A stretch of 64,000 nucleotides of DNA from a virus (IMGVR_UViG_3300042868_009486:1-64000); one strand, 5' to 3'; shown: positions 23,353 through 31,461, counted from the stretch's first letter. Notes: generated by a model from the letters alone, not told the origin. Translations and numbers: made by a program.

Positions 23353-26063
23353 AAGAACTGATTAGACATATCTTAAAAGAAAATAGACTCCAACAAGAGA
23401 TGAAACAATTTATTGAAGATAATAATATCTTTGATGCTGCTGAAATGGTTGGGGGACTGGATAATCTTAAAAGTATTTTCAAAGATGACCTTGAACTTTC
23501 TGAAATGTTAAATCAATTAACAGGTGTTGTTGATTTCGAATATCACGACGCTTGGGGAGATCCTAGATTTGTTGTATTCCCGATTGAATATGAAATAATT
23601 GGTATTAAAAAAAATATATGGGGCACACATTCTTGGCCTGAATTAAATCTTATTTATGATGACAGTAAATTAACTTCAGCAGAAAAAAAGAAACTAATAA
23701 CCATCCTTGCCACAATTCAAAATGACAATACTGTAGGAAAGATAGAAACCAACTTACCTGAAATTAAAAGTTCTGGTTATTTTGATGTTAGACAAATAAA
23801 CGGCAAAGATGTCGATATACATGATGAAGAATTCCCTTTTTCAAAAGAAGATGTGAAAAGAATACACAACAAACTTTATGGTGAGTCTGAAAGTTTAAAC
23901 GAAAGTGATAATCGTGAAACTGACAAAAATCTAAGGGCAATAAATGTATTGTTATCTTTAGTTAGTTGGGACGGGCTTTGTGATATATGGGCAGAATATA
24001 ATCCTGATGATAAAGAATATGAAATACGATCAAAAACTCTCTCAACAGATGATTTGGCGACCTCAATTACTGAAATAGAAAAAGAACTTAATTCTTTAGA
24101 GGACTCAATAAAGTCTATGGGAATCAAAGTGTATATCTACACACCGTGGTATGTGGATAGTTGTGACGATGAGGTTAAGTTCATGAACGAGAGTTCAAAC
24201 AGAAATGAAAAGGACACACAAAGACTTTTCAAAATAATAAAAATGATAATGGAAGATATGATACTTCCTGAATATGGTCATCTTATTTGTTCTTATGAAA
24301 TCACATTAAATGAAGATTTTTTCAATATACCTCAAGTTACAGTTTTATTTATTGGAGGTTACGGAACAGAATATTGGCCAGTGACCCAAGCTGTAAGAAA
24401 CATGTATAATGAGGTCTTAGATGCCATTACAAAAGAAATTGCAACCTATACAGGAGTAGTAATTTATGTTGATATGTTACAAACACCAAAGTGTGAAGAT
24501 AAAGAAAATATCTATCTGAGAGAAAGTGAATCAGAAGACAAAGATTATAGTCCTGCGGGTAAAGAAATAACACCCAATCATATTGTTGTCCATAAGTCCA
24601 ATCCAATGTACAGAGATAAGATAATGGAAAACGGTCTTAAAGTAAGAGCGGGAGAATGTTATAAAGTATATGTAGGTTATGGGGTTAAATGTAAACCAGC
24701 AATTTTTGCAACCAACTCAACAAACAAAAGAGCATGGTTTGATTCAACATACGACGATGATATTTGGTTTATTGACACAACAATGATTCCTTATGTTAAA
24801 TGGTTTAAAGATAGACATTTTGAGTCAAGGTCAAAACATATTGTAACATTTCAAGATATTCCAAAAGAGGCGATAACCCTAAAATATGAAGGAACAGGAA
24901 GTAGTGAAGATGTTTTAAATTCGTGGCCTGAAGATTCACCTAATAGATTACAAGAATCCATAAGAAGTATATTAAGGGAAGATTCATTAAAGAATGATTT
25001 AATGGAATCAGAAGATAAAAAACTTGATTTGGTTAAACAAATGATTCTTCAGTTATTTGATGAGGTTGAATATATTGAAATTGATGAAATATACGGAAAA
25101 CCTTTAATTAAAATCTATCACGATGTAGATGATACTGCAGCAAACTACGACAGTTGGTTTGAAGAAGTTATAGAAGATAAGATTGATGAAATGACAGGTG
25201 GAAATATTATTTTATGTTCATGGTGGGCACCAGTATGGCACTATAAAAGAAAGAACGCTGACTTTTTTATTGATGTTGAAAAAATTGAATATGACGATGA
25301 CGGAAATGAGATAAACGAGTCAGAAGAAAAACAACCAAAGTATTTAGACATCATCAAAGATATTGTGGAACCATTTAAAAATGAAGATTGTGTTTGTGAT
25401 ATTAGAGTTTTGTATAATGAAGAAGACGATATGTATTTAATTGATGTTGAGATTGGTTTATTTGACCTTAAAGAGAAGTTTTTTGCTGAGGTAGGAAGAA
25501 ACCATTATGTTAAAAAAATAAGACTTGATATTAAAGAAACAATCAAAGGTTACATCCCAATAGATAATTTCTATGTTGGTTCATACTCAACACCAAAATG
25601 TGGTGAGAAAAGATGGTGGGACAAAAATATAAATGAATCTGATAATAAAGAACAATCATTACAAAAACTTATAGACCAACACGGTTTATATGATTTCATA
25701 AAGATGACAGGGTTAGACTTTAATCAAGTAAAAACATTATTAAGTAAAGTAGATAACCCCAAAGAAATATTAAAACAATATATAAGAGAATTTGTTTTAG
25801 AACATGATGGGATGAGTGGTGACAATTATGGTTCACTTTTTGCGTTAAATTTACCATTGAGTGATACTAAGTATGTTAACGATATATTAGTACAAGACAG
25901 TGGTCAAAGTGCTGTTGAGATATGGGAGTATCATCTTGATGAATATGGACATAGAGAACAAAAAGACCAATATCTAACATCAATTATTACCCTAACTAAT
26001 GACGAGTTACTATCAATTCTTTCTTGGATGATGGAAGTAATAGAAGGTGGTTATTGGGATTAG
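23349..26063 (+). CDS. 904-aa tagged multidomain fusion, polyprotein-like
   Basis: Starts with the tag MKELIRHILKEN. Domain 1 (residues 12-180) is related to the 22032 protein. Next come two alpha/beta modules (about 190-280 and 285-395), an ADP-ribosyltransferase-like module (about 398-530), an internal copy of a tag (RLQESIRSILRED, about 534-546), two more modules (about 555-660 and 660-760) similar in order to the earlier pair, and a C-terminal domain related to the 27099 protein (QHGLYDFIKMTGL). Short linkers with NES/RES/NESE (ESDNR, NESSNR, RESESEDK, NESEEK, NESDNK) separate modules. I infer gene fusion of tagged neighbours. Processing into pieces at the linkers is a hypothesis. Confidence 0.7.
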   Translation: MKELIRHILKENRLQQEMKQFIEDNNIFDAAEMVGGLDNLKSIFKDDLELSEMLNQLTGVVDFEYHDAWGDPRFVVFPIEYEIIGIKKNIWGTHSWPELNLIYDDSKLTSAEKKKLITILATIQNDNTVGKIETNLPEIKSSGYFDVRQINGKDVDIHDEEFPFSKEDVKRIHNKLYGESESLNESDNRETDKNLRAINVLLSLVSWDGLCDIWAEYNPDDKEYEIRSKTLSTDDLATSITEIEKELNSLEDSIKSMGIKVYIYTPWYVDSCDDEVKFMNESSNRNEKDTQRLFKIIKMIMEDMILPEYGHLICSYEITLNEDFFNIPQVTVLFIGGYGTEYWPVTQAVRNMYNEVLDAITKEIATYTGVVIYVDMLQTPKCEDKENIYLRESESEDKDYSPAGKEITPNHIVVHKSNPMYRDKIMENGLKVRAGECYKVYVGYGVKCKPAIFATNSTNKRAWFDSTYDDDIWFIDTTMIPYVKWFKDRHFESRSKHIVTFQDIPKEAITLKYEGTGSSEDVLNSWPEDSPNRLQESIRSILREDSLKNDLMESEDKKLDLVKQMILQLFDEVEYIEIDEIYGKPLIKIYHDVDDTAANYDSWFEEVIEDKIDEMTGGNIILCSWWAPVWHYKRKNADFFIDVEKIEYDDDGNEINESEEKQPKYLDIIKDIVEPFKNEDCVCDIRVLYNEEDDMYLIDVEIGLFDLKEKFFAEVGRNHYVKKIRLDIKETIKGYIPIDNFYVGSYSTPKCGEKRWWDKNINESDNKEQSLQKLIDQHGLYDFIKMTGLDFNQVKTLLSKVDNPKEILKQYIREFVLEHDGMSGDNYGSLFALNLPLSDTKYVNDILVQDSGQSAVEIWEYHLDEYGHREQKDQYLTSIITLTNDELLSILSWMMEVIEGGYWD

Positions 26064-26093
26064 TCAAATAATTTTATTATATTTGCTTTTGAT

Positions 26094-26360
26094 ATGGTAA
26101 AAGATTTATCAAAAGTAATAGAACAATATGTATATACTCATCTATCACACAGAGATGATATTTTGGTGCAAGTAGTAAAATCACCAACAAGATATAAAGT
26201 CCACATAGTTATATATGTAAAACCAACCGACGGACTTTATGCCACAATCAACAAAGGTATCGACAGAGGTGATTTAATGAATGGAATTAAAGGGTATTTT
26301 AATTTGGATTGGGATAGTTGTATGATTTACACTCAAGTTAGCGAATACCAAACTGAGTAA
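26094..26360 (+). CDS. Small SHRDD-family protein, copy 1
   Basis: 88 aa. MVKDLSKVIEQYVYTHLSHRDD and INKGIDRGDLMNGIKGYF are shared with the 27552 protein. A compact alpha/beta fold with no known function. It is untagged and has its own host-type promoter (TTG 26054-26056, TATATTTG 26078-26085), so its timing differs from the tagged genes around it. Confidence 0.65.
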   Translation: MVKDLSKVIEQYVYTHLSHRDDILVQVVKSPTRYKVHIVIYVKPTDGLYATINKGIDRGDLMNGIKGYFNLDWDSCMIYTQVSEYQTE

Positions 26361-26371
26361 TATTTATTATT

Positions 26372-26671
26372 ATGAACCTACAAGAACAAATATCAAGAAT
26401 GAAATCAATGATGGGGGTTATTAATGAGTCTCATCTACCGACATACATTATAAGAAGGGTGACAATAGAAAAATTAGATGACTTGGTTGATGATGTGAAA
26501 GGTTTAATTGATTCGGGTTATGATAGAACCGACGCAATATACGATACCGTAAGACAATTTATTGCATCCAGTAAGAATTTTAGATTTCTTAGTTCGTCTG
26601 AACAAGAATATTGGGATTCATATATTATGTTTGAGAAGCCATTGGTGGATTATGTAAAAGAAAAGTTATGA
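26372..26671 (+). CDS. Tagged protein of unknown function
   Basis: 99 aa. Tag of the long MNLQE form, MNLQEQISRMKSMMGVINES, with a cut expected at INE|S. Late-type box 26361-26367 four nt before the ATG. The body is helical and acidic and contains a YWDSYIMFEKPLVDYV stretch. Confidence 0.65.
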   Translation: MNLQEQISRMKSMMGVINESHLPTYIIRRVTIEKLDDLVDDVKGLIDSGYDRTDAIYDTVRQFIASSKNFRFLSSSEQEYWDSYIMFEKPLVDYVKEKL

Positions 26672-27099
26672 TGAACCTACAAGAACATATAAGAAAGATA
26701 CTAAAGGAAGAGACATATTATAAAATTTCTGATGACAAGTATTCAAAGTTAATTAAAAATCTTATCCTTGATTATGTTAATTTTAATATATGTACATTAG
26801 TTGTTAGTGCGTTAGAATCTTTTGAAGACCAATATTTAGTTATTTTGATAGTTGAAGAACAACTTAAGTCATCTTATCGTGAGGAACTTCAAGAATATCT
26901 TAATAATTATATCCCGTTAAAAGCAATATATGTTTCCGTTTCAGATGGTCAGGACTGTCAAAATTATAAAAAAGGAAGAAGTCAACAAGAAATGAAAGAG
27001 GGTGAACTAACAGAAAGATGTTGGAAAGGATATACTCAAAAAGGTATGAAGACTATGTTTGGTAAACGTTATCCCAATTGTGTGAAGAAGAAAAAGTAA
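26671..27099 (+). CDS. Tagged protein with C-terminal Cys motif
   Basis: 142 aa from the second of two ATGs (26671), giving the tag MNLQEHIRKILKEE. The C-terminus GELTERCWKGYTQKGMK then GKRYPNCVKKKK is a Cys-Trp-Lys-Gly...Pro-Asn-Cys-Val tail that recurs on unrelated large-phage and giant-virus proteins, probably a small sorting or interaction module. The central part is hydrophobic alpha/beta. Confidence 0.65.
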   Translation: MNLQEHIRKILKEETYYKISDDKYSKLIKNLILDYVNFNICTLVVSALESFEDQYLVILIVEEQLKSSYREELQEYLNNYIPLKAIYVSVSDGQDCQNYKKGRSQQEMKEGELTERCWKGYTQKGMKTMFGKRYPNCVKKKK

Positions 27100-27518
27100 T
27101 GAAACTACAAGAAAACATAAGAAAAGTACTCAGAGAAGAGAGTCAAAAACAATCATTACTTACACTCTTAAACCAACATGGTTTATATGAATTTATGAAG
27201 ATGACAGGACTATCTCTTCCACAAATCTATACAAAGACAGGAGAACTACCAAGAGAAGTCTTTGAGAGATACATAAAAGACTTTTTAGAAAAAGATGAAA
27301 TAGGTTGGGATCTATCTATACAAATATCACCAAATAAAATAGTAGATTCATTTTATTTATCTTATGGTGTAGTTACAATAGGAGTAAATGAAGTAGATTC
27401 AATAGGTAGAGTAGTTGCTGGAAGTTTCGAAAGACTTTCAGTTTTATCTGATGAGGAAATTTTCAGTTTAGTTGATGAAATGTCACAAATCAACGATGAT
27501 TATTTGGATTATATGTAA
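27099..27518 (+). CDS. Tagged protein related to the C-terminal domain of the 904-aa fusion
   Basis: 139 aa from ATG 27099; tag MKLQENIRKVLREES. Residues 20-60 (LLNQHGLYEFMKMTGLSLPQ) match LIDQHGLYDFIKMTGLDFNQ near the end of the 23349 product. The C-terminal half has short beta strands. Standalone and fused versions of the same domain in one locus support module shuffling. Confidence 0.65.
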   Translation: MKLQENIRKVLREESQKQSLLTLLNQHGLYEFMKMTGLSLPQIYTKTGELPREVFERYIKDFLEKDEIGWDLSIQISPNKIVDSFYLSYGVVTIGVNEVDSIGRVVAGSFERLSVLSDEEIFSLVDEMSQINDDYLDYM

Positions 27519-27551
27519 TTAATCAAATTTTTTTCTTATATTTGCCTGAAG

Positions 27552-27836
27552 ATGGTAAAGGACTTATCAAACGCACTTATTTCATTTGTATATGATCACC
27601 TCTCACACAGGGATGATATTACCGTCCAAGTTCAAACAAACGGTAAAAAACCTTATTTCTACAGTATACATATATTAGTATACTTAGATGAACACGACGG
27701 ATTATATAACACAATCAATAAAGGAATAGATAGGTATGGACTTTACCATCAATTAAAAAAGTATTTTAATTTAACACTAGACGATTGTCGTATCACATAT
27801 CAAACCATTTATCCAACCACATCATTATGGGTTTAG
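27552..27836 (+). CDS. Small SHRDD-family protein, copy 2
   Basis: 94 aa. Shares DHLSHRDD, DGLYNTINKGIDR and the KKYFNL segment with the 26094 protein. TATATTTG at 27537-27544 lies seven nt before the ATG. No tag. The gene heads a run of three overlapping small untagged genes. Confidence 0.65.
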   Translation: MVKDLSNALISFVYDHLSHRDDITVQVQTNGKKPYFYSIHILVYLDEHDGLYNTINKGIDRYGLYHQLKKYFNLTLDDCRITYQTIYPTTSLWV

Positions 27837-28096
27837 AACAATATATTATTTCAGTACTTGATGAACCACAAGTAAAAGTAACACTTGTGGAAGGGGTGTA
27901 TCATGTCAATAGTGAAATAGATTCAACCAAAGTGACATCTATAGATACATTGGCATTTAAACAAATGCATATGACAGAAAGAATAAGGAACAAACTAAAA
28001 ACATTTCTACCATCAGATGTGGAGTATACGGTATTTGTTTATGTCAAACCAAATTTTGCAAAACTATCAAAGTCAAGACATGAAAGACCGAGATAA
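27827..28096 (+). CDS. Small untagged protein
   Basis: 89 aa from ATG 27827 (in-frame upstream codons lie deep inside the previous gene). MGLEQYIISVLDEPQVKVTL, then a VEYTVFVYVKPNF strand. Size, order of elements and position suggest a distant SHRDD-family member. Overlaps its neighbours at both ends. Confidence 0.55.
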   Translation: MGLEQYIISVLDEPQVKVTLVEGVYHVNSEIDSTKVTSIDTLAFKQMHMTERIRNKLKTFLPSDVEYTVFVYVKPNFAKLSKSRHERPR

Positions 28097-28364
28097 AATA
28101 GAAAAACTTATATTAGATTACTTCAAGTTTGTAAACCCATTACCATGTGATGAGGTTAAAATAGAGTTTTGTGAGTTTTTTGATTTGTATACGATTAATA
28201 TTAAGAGTGAAAATTACTTAGACTACATAAGACATAGAAGAGACATACAACCAAATAGTAAAACTGTTTGTGAGGAGATAAGATACAGTATGGAAAATTT
28301 GTTTCCTTATAACTTCCGTGTGTTATGCGTAGTAGAAAGAAGAGATTTTTATAAAAAAATATAA
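28080..28364 (+). CDS. Small untagged protein
   Basis: 94 aa from ATG 28080. KIEKLILDYFKFVNPLPCDE then an alpha/beta body (VKIEFCEFFDLYTINIKSE, YNFRVLCVVERRDFYKK). Probably the fourth member of the small-gene family starting at 26094, judged by size and element order only. Confidence 0.55.
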   Translation: MKDRDKIEKLILDYFKFVNPLPCDEVKIEFCEFFDLYTINIKSENYLDYIRHRRDIQPNSKTVCEEIRYSMENLFPYNFRVLCVVERRDFYKKI

Positions 28365-28365
28365 T

Positions 28366-28455
28366 ATGGAATTAGAACAAATAATTAGTATGTCGATCGG
28401 GTTATTCTCAACCTGTATGATGATCATAATTTATATAATCGGGATTAAAGATTAA
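28366..28455 (+). CDS. 29-aa hydrophobic peptide
   Basis: MELEQIISMSIGLFSTCMM, then IIIYIIGIKD. One membrane span. It begins one base after the previous stop, and its stop codon overlaps the left arm of repeat R1. Real translation is plausible from its position but unproven. Confidence 0.4.
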   Translation: MELEQIISMSIGLFSTCMMIIIYIIGIKD

Positions 28456-28533
28456 GAGTATACGATTAAATCATTCGGTTCATAGTCCTACACTGCGTTC
28501 GGAATTCACCTCATAATTTTATCCTATACTCTT
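28454..28533. repeat. Dispersed palindromic element R1
   Basis: 80 nt. The left arm AAGAGTATACGATTAAAT pairs with the right arm ATTTTATCCTATACTCTT. The core contains CATTCGGTTCATAGTCC and GGAATTCACCTCATAA, both repeated in R4. The TTG just inside the right end (28532-28534) is the -33 of the next promoter. Confidence 0.8.
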
Positions 28534-28562
28534 GGCTGAGTCAAAATTATATAGTATCTTTG
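28532..28562 (+). promoter_or_regulatory. Host-type promoter of the restriction-modification operon
   Basis: TTG 28532-28534, a 20-nt spacer and TATCTTTG 28555-28562, four nt before the ATG, so the transcript would be essentially leaderless. Confidence 0.7.
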
Positions 28563-28566
28563 TTAT

Positions 28567-29316
28567 ATGAAAAGGAACCGAAGTCAAGGATGGACATACG
28601 CCAAATTAAGCGGGCACAAGAATGAATCGTTAGTCAGCGAAGAGTTGGGTGATGGATACTACACTCTTGCTGGTAAGGTAGAATCTATCTTCGGTGACAA
28701 AACAACTCCTAAGCCAGACATTTATGGTGTAAAAAGACATAGTCTAAAAAAATCATTAAGTGGTCAGGTTCACATGAATAAGGTTGGTCGTTTCTTAGAT
28801 GGTTATACGATCATGTATGGTGAGATTCCGTCAAATGTATCAAAGGTGTTTTTATTATTGTTTGGTGGTAGTGATATCATTGATGAGGTTTTATCTTGTG
28901 AGGATTGCATACATCAGAATCCTAAGGTTAGAGCAACTGAAGTTAGAAGAAAGACCACCACCACAGAGACTTTGATCAAATATAATGAGGATCTCTCAAA
29001 TGAGTTTAAGTTATGGTTCAAGGACAACTTACACAACATCACGGAGTTGGTTTTTAAGAAGGGATGGAGCAAAAATGAAGGTGATTGGGTTGACATCTTA
29101 TGGTATGTTAACAAACTCGGTGACAACCAAGTTAATGAGAAATTTGACATCAACGAGATCATTGAGAAATCAAAAGGGCGTGATGTTATATATGGAACAA
29201 AGAATGGAGGAACAACCATTCAGTTACCATTTGGTCACCTACAATTTCATCAGGGAGGTCTACAATTTCATCACAATTATGAGAAGATCAAGGAATTGAT
29301 TTCTGAGAGAAAATAA
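28567..29316 (+). CDS. Probable type II restriction endonuclease
   Basis: 249 aa. The N-terminal part has NESLVSEEL (E20/E25), KPD (P50-D51) and SLKKS (59-63), an arrangement seen in PD-(D/E)XK restriction enzymes where the last Lys is in an S-x-K. The C-terminal half includes CEDC and LQFHQGGLQFHHN. It is followed 12 nt later by a DNA methyltransferase in the same operon, the normal R-M layout. Alternative: another methyltransferase-associated nuclease. Recognition sequence unknown. Untagged. Confidence 0.65.
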   Translation: MKRNRSQGWTYAKLSGHKNESLVSEELGDGYYTLAGKVESIFGDKTTPKPDIYGVKRHSLKKSLSGQVHMNKVGRFLDGYTIMYGEIPSNVSKVFLLLFGGSDIIDEVLSCEDCIHQNPKVRATEVRRKTTTTETLIKYNEDLSNEFKLWFKDNLHNITELVFKKGWSKNEGDWVDILWYVNKLGDNQVNEKFDINEIIEKSKGRDVIYGTKNGGTTIQLPFGHLQFHQGGLQFHHNYEKIKELISERK

Positions 29317-29328
29317 TTATATTTAAGT

Positions 29329-30048
29329 ATGATAGATTTAAGAATGGGGGATTGTATTGACGAGATGAGAAAGATCCCATCAGACTCAATTGCGTGTATA
29401 GTTACAAGTCCTCCGTATAACAAGAAAGGATTGATCGGTAAGGTAAAACCTGGCAATCAAGTATGGAAGAAATTTAATATTGACTATGATTCATATGGGG
29501 ATGATCTAAGTGAGGTTGATTACCATAACTGGATGATCGATGTATTAAATGAGATGAAGAGAATCATTAAACCTGATGGATCAATATTCTTCAATCATAA
29601 AGCGAGAAGACATAAGAACAAGTTGCATCTTCCTACAGACTTTATCTCCAAGTCGGACTTAAATGTATATCAATTAATTATATGGAATCGTCTGTCAAGT
29701 CCTAACATTAGAAAGGATCTATTGTTGCCGTGTACAGAACATATCTATTGGTTAACAAAGGGTAAACCTAAGGTATTCAAAGATCAGATACCAAGTGAGT
29801 ATCAGTCTGAGGTGTGGATAATCAATCCTGACAAGAATACAAAACATCCAGCACCATTCCCAAAGAAGTTAGTAGAGACATGTATGTTGTTAACGACAGA
29901 AGAGAATGATTTATGTTTAGATCCGTTCTTAGGATCAGGAACCTCAGCAATTGTGGCTCGAAATAATAATAGAGATTTTATAGGGATAGAGATTGATTCT
30001 AAGTATATAGATCTAACAAATGAATTATTAGGGGACCCTTCATTGTAA
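29329..30048 (+). CDS. DNA methyltransferase (N4-C/N6-A, beta class)
   Basis: 239 aa. TSPPY at 26-30 (catalytic motif IV) comes first and DPFLGSGTS at 198-206 (motif I, SAM binding) comes near the C-terminus, the beta-class order. The N6-adenine versus N4-cytosine choice cannot be made: TSPPY is more typical of N4-C but also occurs in N6-A enzymes. It protects DNA against the partner nuclease. Flanked by repeats R1 and R2, which suggests a movable cassette. Confidence 0.88.
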   Translation: MIDLRMGDCIDEMRKIPSDSIACIVTSPPYNKKGLIGKVKPGNQVWKKFNIDYDSYGDDLSEVDYHNWMIDVLNEMKRIIKPDGSIFFNHKARRHKNKLHLPTDFISKSDLNVYQLIIWNRLSSPNIRKDLLLPCTEHIYWLTKGKPKVFKDQIPSEYQSEVWIINPDKNTKHPAPFPKKLVETCMLLTTEENDLCLDPFLGSGTSAIVARNNNRDFIGIEIDSKYIDLTNELLGDPSL

Positions 30049-30062
30049 AGATGGGGGGTTTT

Positions 30063-30080
30063 TATTTATAATATATTTAT
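30063..30080 (+). promoter_or_regulatory. Two late-type boxes in tandem
   Basis: TATTTAT at 30063-30069 and again at 30074-30080, the second four nt before the ATG at 30085. Confidence 0.5.
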
Positions 30081-30084
30081 TATT

Positions 30085-30573
30085 ATGAATCTACAAGAAC
30101 GAGTAAGGAGAATATTAAGAGAAACCCTTGAGTCCAAATGGAACGACGGGAATTACGACTATCAGCACGGGTATTGCCATTACTTCGCACATAACATCAT
30201 AGATAAGATTAGGGAACGTTTCCCGAACAAAAACGTAACTTACTATCTTTTACTGGCAAACGAGGTTAATATTGACACGGAAGAGATAGAACAGGAGTAT
30301 TTGTTGCACGTATATATAAAGATCGGGGATAAGTTATTAGATTCCAATGGATTCATTACATTGGATAAGGTGGAGGAAAGAATAGATGATTGGTATAATA
30401 GACAACTTACAATAACACCTGAAGAGTATGAGATAAATGTATGGGATGAAGAAAGTGATACAATCCCTGATATGTTCTTTAATAGTAGATTCTGTAATGT
30501 AGATAAAGTAAAGAAAGATACGGAGAAATTCTTATCTAATCCAATAGTACAAAGGATCCTTAAGTATAAATAA
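30085..30573 (+). CDS. Tagged cysteine-peptidase/transglutaminase-like protein
   Basis: 162 aa. Tag MNLQERVRRILRET. The body carries GYCHYFAHNI (Cys on a helix start, residue ~31), LLHVYIKIGDKLLD (His ~75) and DSNG (Asp ~86), the Cys-His-Asp order of papain-like folds common among phage proteins. Substrate unknown; peptide or isopeptide hydrolysis would be expected. It lies behind the R-M operon but has its own late-type boxes and a tag, so it belongs to the virion set. Confidence 0.55.
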   Translation: MNLQERVRRILRETLESKWNDGNYDYQHGYCHYFAHNIIDKIRERFPNKNVTYYLLLANEVNIDTEEIEQEYLLHVYIKIGDKLLDSNGFITLDKVEERIDDWYNRQLTITPEEYEINVWDEESDTIPDMFFNSRFCNVDKVKKDTEKFLSNPIVQRILKYK

Positions 30574-30582
30574 AGAGTATAC

Positions 30583-30656
30583 GATCAAATCATTCACTCC
30601 ATCCTACCGTTCGTAAACTCACTACGGAATTCACCTCACAAATTTATCCTATATAT
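30583..30656. repeat. Dispersed palindromic element R2 (right arm altered)
   Basis: Left arm AAGAGTATACGATCAAATC and core (CATTC, CTACGGAATTCACCTCA) match R1 and R4. The right arm reads TTTATCCTATATATAAAC instead of ending CTATACTCTT: the 49-nt repeat starting at 30652 has replaced it. Confidence 0.7.
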
Positions 30657-30700
30657 AAACTATCGTTATTAAAGGGAGTGAATAAGATCAGGAACATATA
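30652..30700. repeat. 49-nt direct repeat, copy 1
   Basis: Identical over 49 nt to 32767-32815 (begins TATATAAACTATCGTTATTA). Sits at the damaged end of R2. Confidence 0.85.
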
Positions 30701-30727
30701 AGAATATAACAGTTTATATAATATATT

Positions 30728-30765
30728 ATGGGTATATTTATTTAATATGGGTATATTTATTTAAT
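30728..30765 (+). repeat. 19-bp tandem duplication carrying the late-type box
   Basis: ATGGGTATATTTATTTAAT occurs twice head to tail (30728-30746, 30747-30765). Each copy has a TATTTAT (30735-30741, 30754-30760), and the second abuts the ATG at 30766. A recent promoter duplication. Confidence 0.8.
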
Positions 30766-31116
30766 ATGAATTTACAGGAGAGTATATATAGAATTCGTCA
30801 AATTATGGAAGTATCTGATCCGACAAAGACATTTAGTTTTGTTATGGATGGGAGGCAAGAAACTCATCAGTATCAAGTGGTTAATGTAAGTGATTCAACA
30901 AAGTCTGTACCTGTAGACAAAACAAACCCTAGAGGTGAGAAGAAAACTTTTAATACAAAGGTTATAGAATTAAAATGGATGAATCCGCCAGCAAATATCA
31001 CAAACCCTGAAGGTATTACAATTGTAAAGGTGTGTGGTGATAATGTTATCAAACCACCAAGAGGATATAGTAAATTACCTGATGACTTTATAACTTACGC
31101 AAACCAACTCTGTTAA
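30766..31116 (+). CDS. Tagged protein of unknown function
   Basis: 116 aa. Tag MNLQESIYRIRQIMEVSD. The body is beta-rich (TFSFVMDGRQETHQYQVVNV, VIELKWMNPP) with two Cys (VKVCGD, C-terminal Cys). Adjacent to the 31117 gene without a gap. Confidence 0.65.
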   Translation: MNLQESIYRIRQIMEVSDPTKTFSFVMDGRQETHQYQVVNVSDSTKSVPVDKTNPRGEKKTFNTKVIELKWMNPPANITNPEGITIVKVCGDNVIKPPRGYSKLPDDFITYANQLC

Positions 31117-31461
31117 ATGAAAAAAATTATTAGACTTACTGAAAGTGAATTGATTAACTTAGTCCATAGAGTAATTAAAGAGGATATGAGTACAGTTAAT
31201 ATTACAATCAATGGTGATGTACAAAGAGAGTGTAATAAGTGTAATGGAGACACAATAGATTATGTTATATTAAATGAGTTAAGAAATATCTCAGATCTTA
31301 CGCAGATTACCTCAGAAGATATAACATATGTAGAATATGAAATACAAAACTATTCCGATGTCAATAAGATTAAAAGTGTATTAGAGTTAAAGTTAAAGAC
31401 TTTATTAGAAAAGCAAATTACTTGTGAGGTTAACGGAAATAATATTACTTGTCAGATATAA
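31117..31461 (+). CDS. Tagged protein of unknown function
   Basis: 114 aa. Tag MKKIIRLTESELINLVHRV then IKED, nearly the same as that of the 369 and 40985 proteins although the bodies differ. The body contains ECNKCNGD (CxxC) and a pair of beta strands with a C-terminal ITCEVNGNNITCQI. Repeat R3 begins four nt after the stop. Confidence 0.65.
   Translation: MKKIIRLTESELINLVHRVIKEDMSTVNITINGDVQRECNKCNGDTIDYVILNELRNISDLTQITSEDITYVEYEIQNYSDVNKIKSVLELKLKTLLEKQITCEVNGNNITCQI

Noticed and set aside
28914-29299. Alternative-frame ORFs inside the putative restriction endonuclease gene
   Set aside because: The 28567 frame is continuous, has a promoter in front and the methyltransferase behind. The others have no start context.
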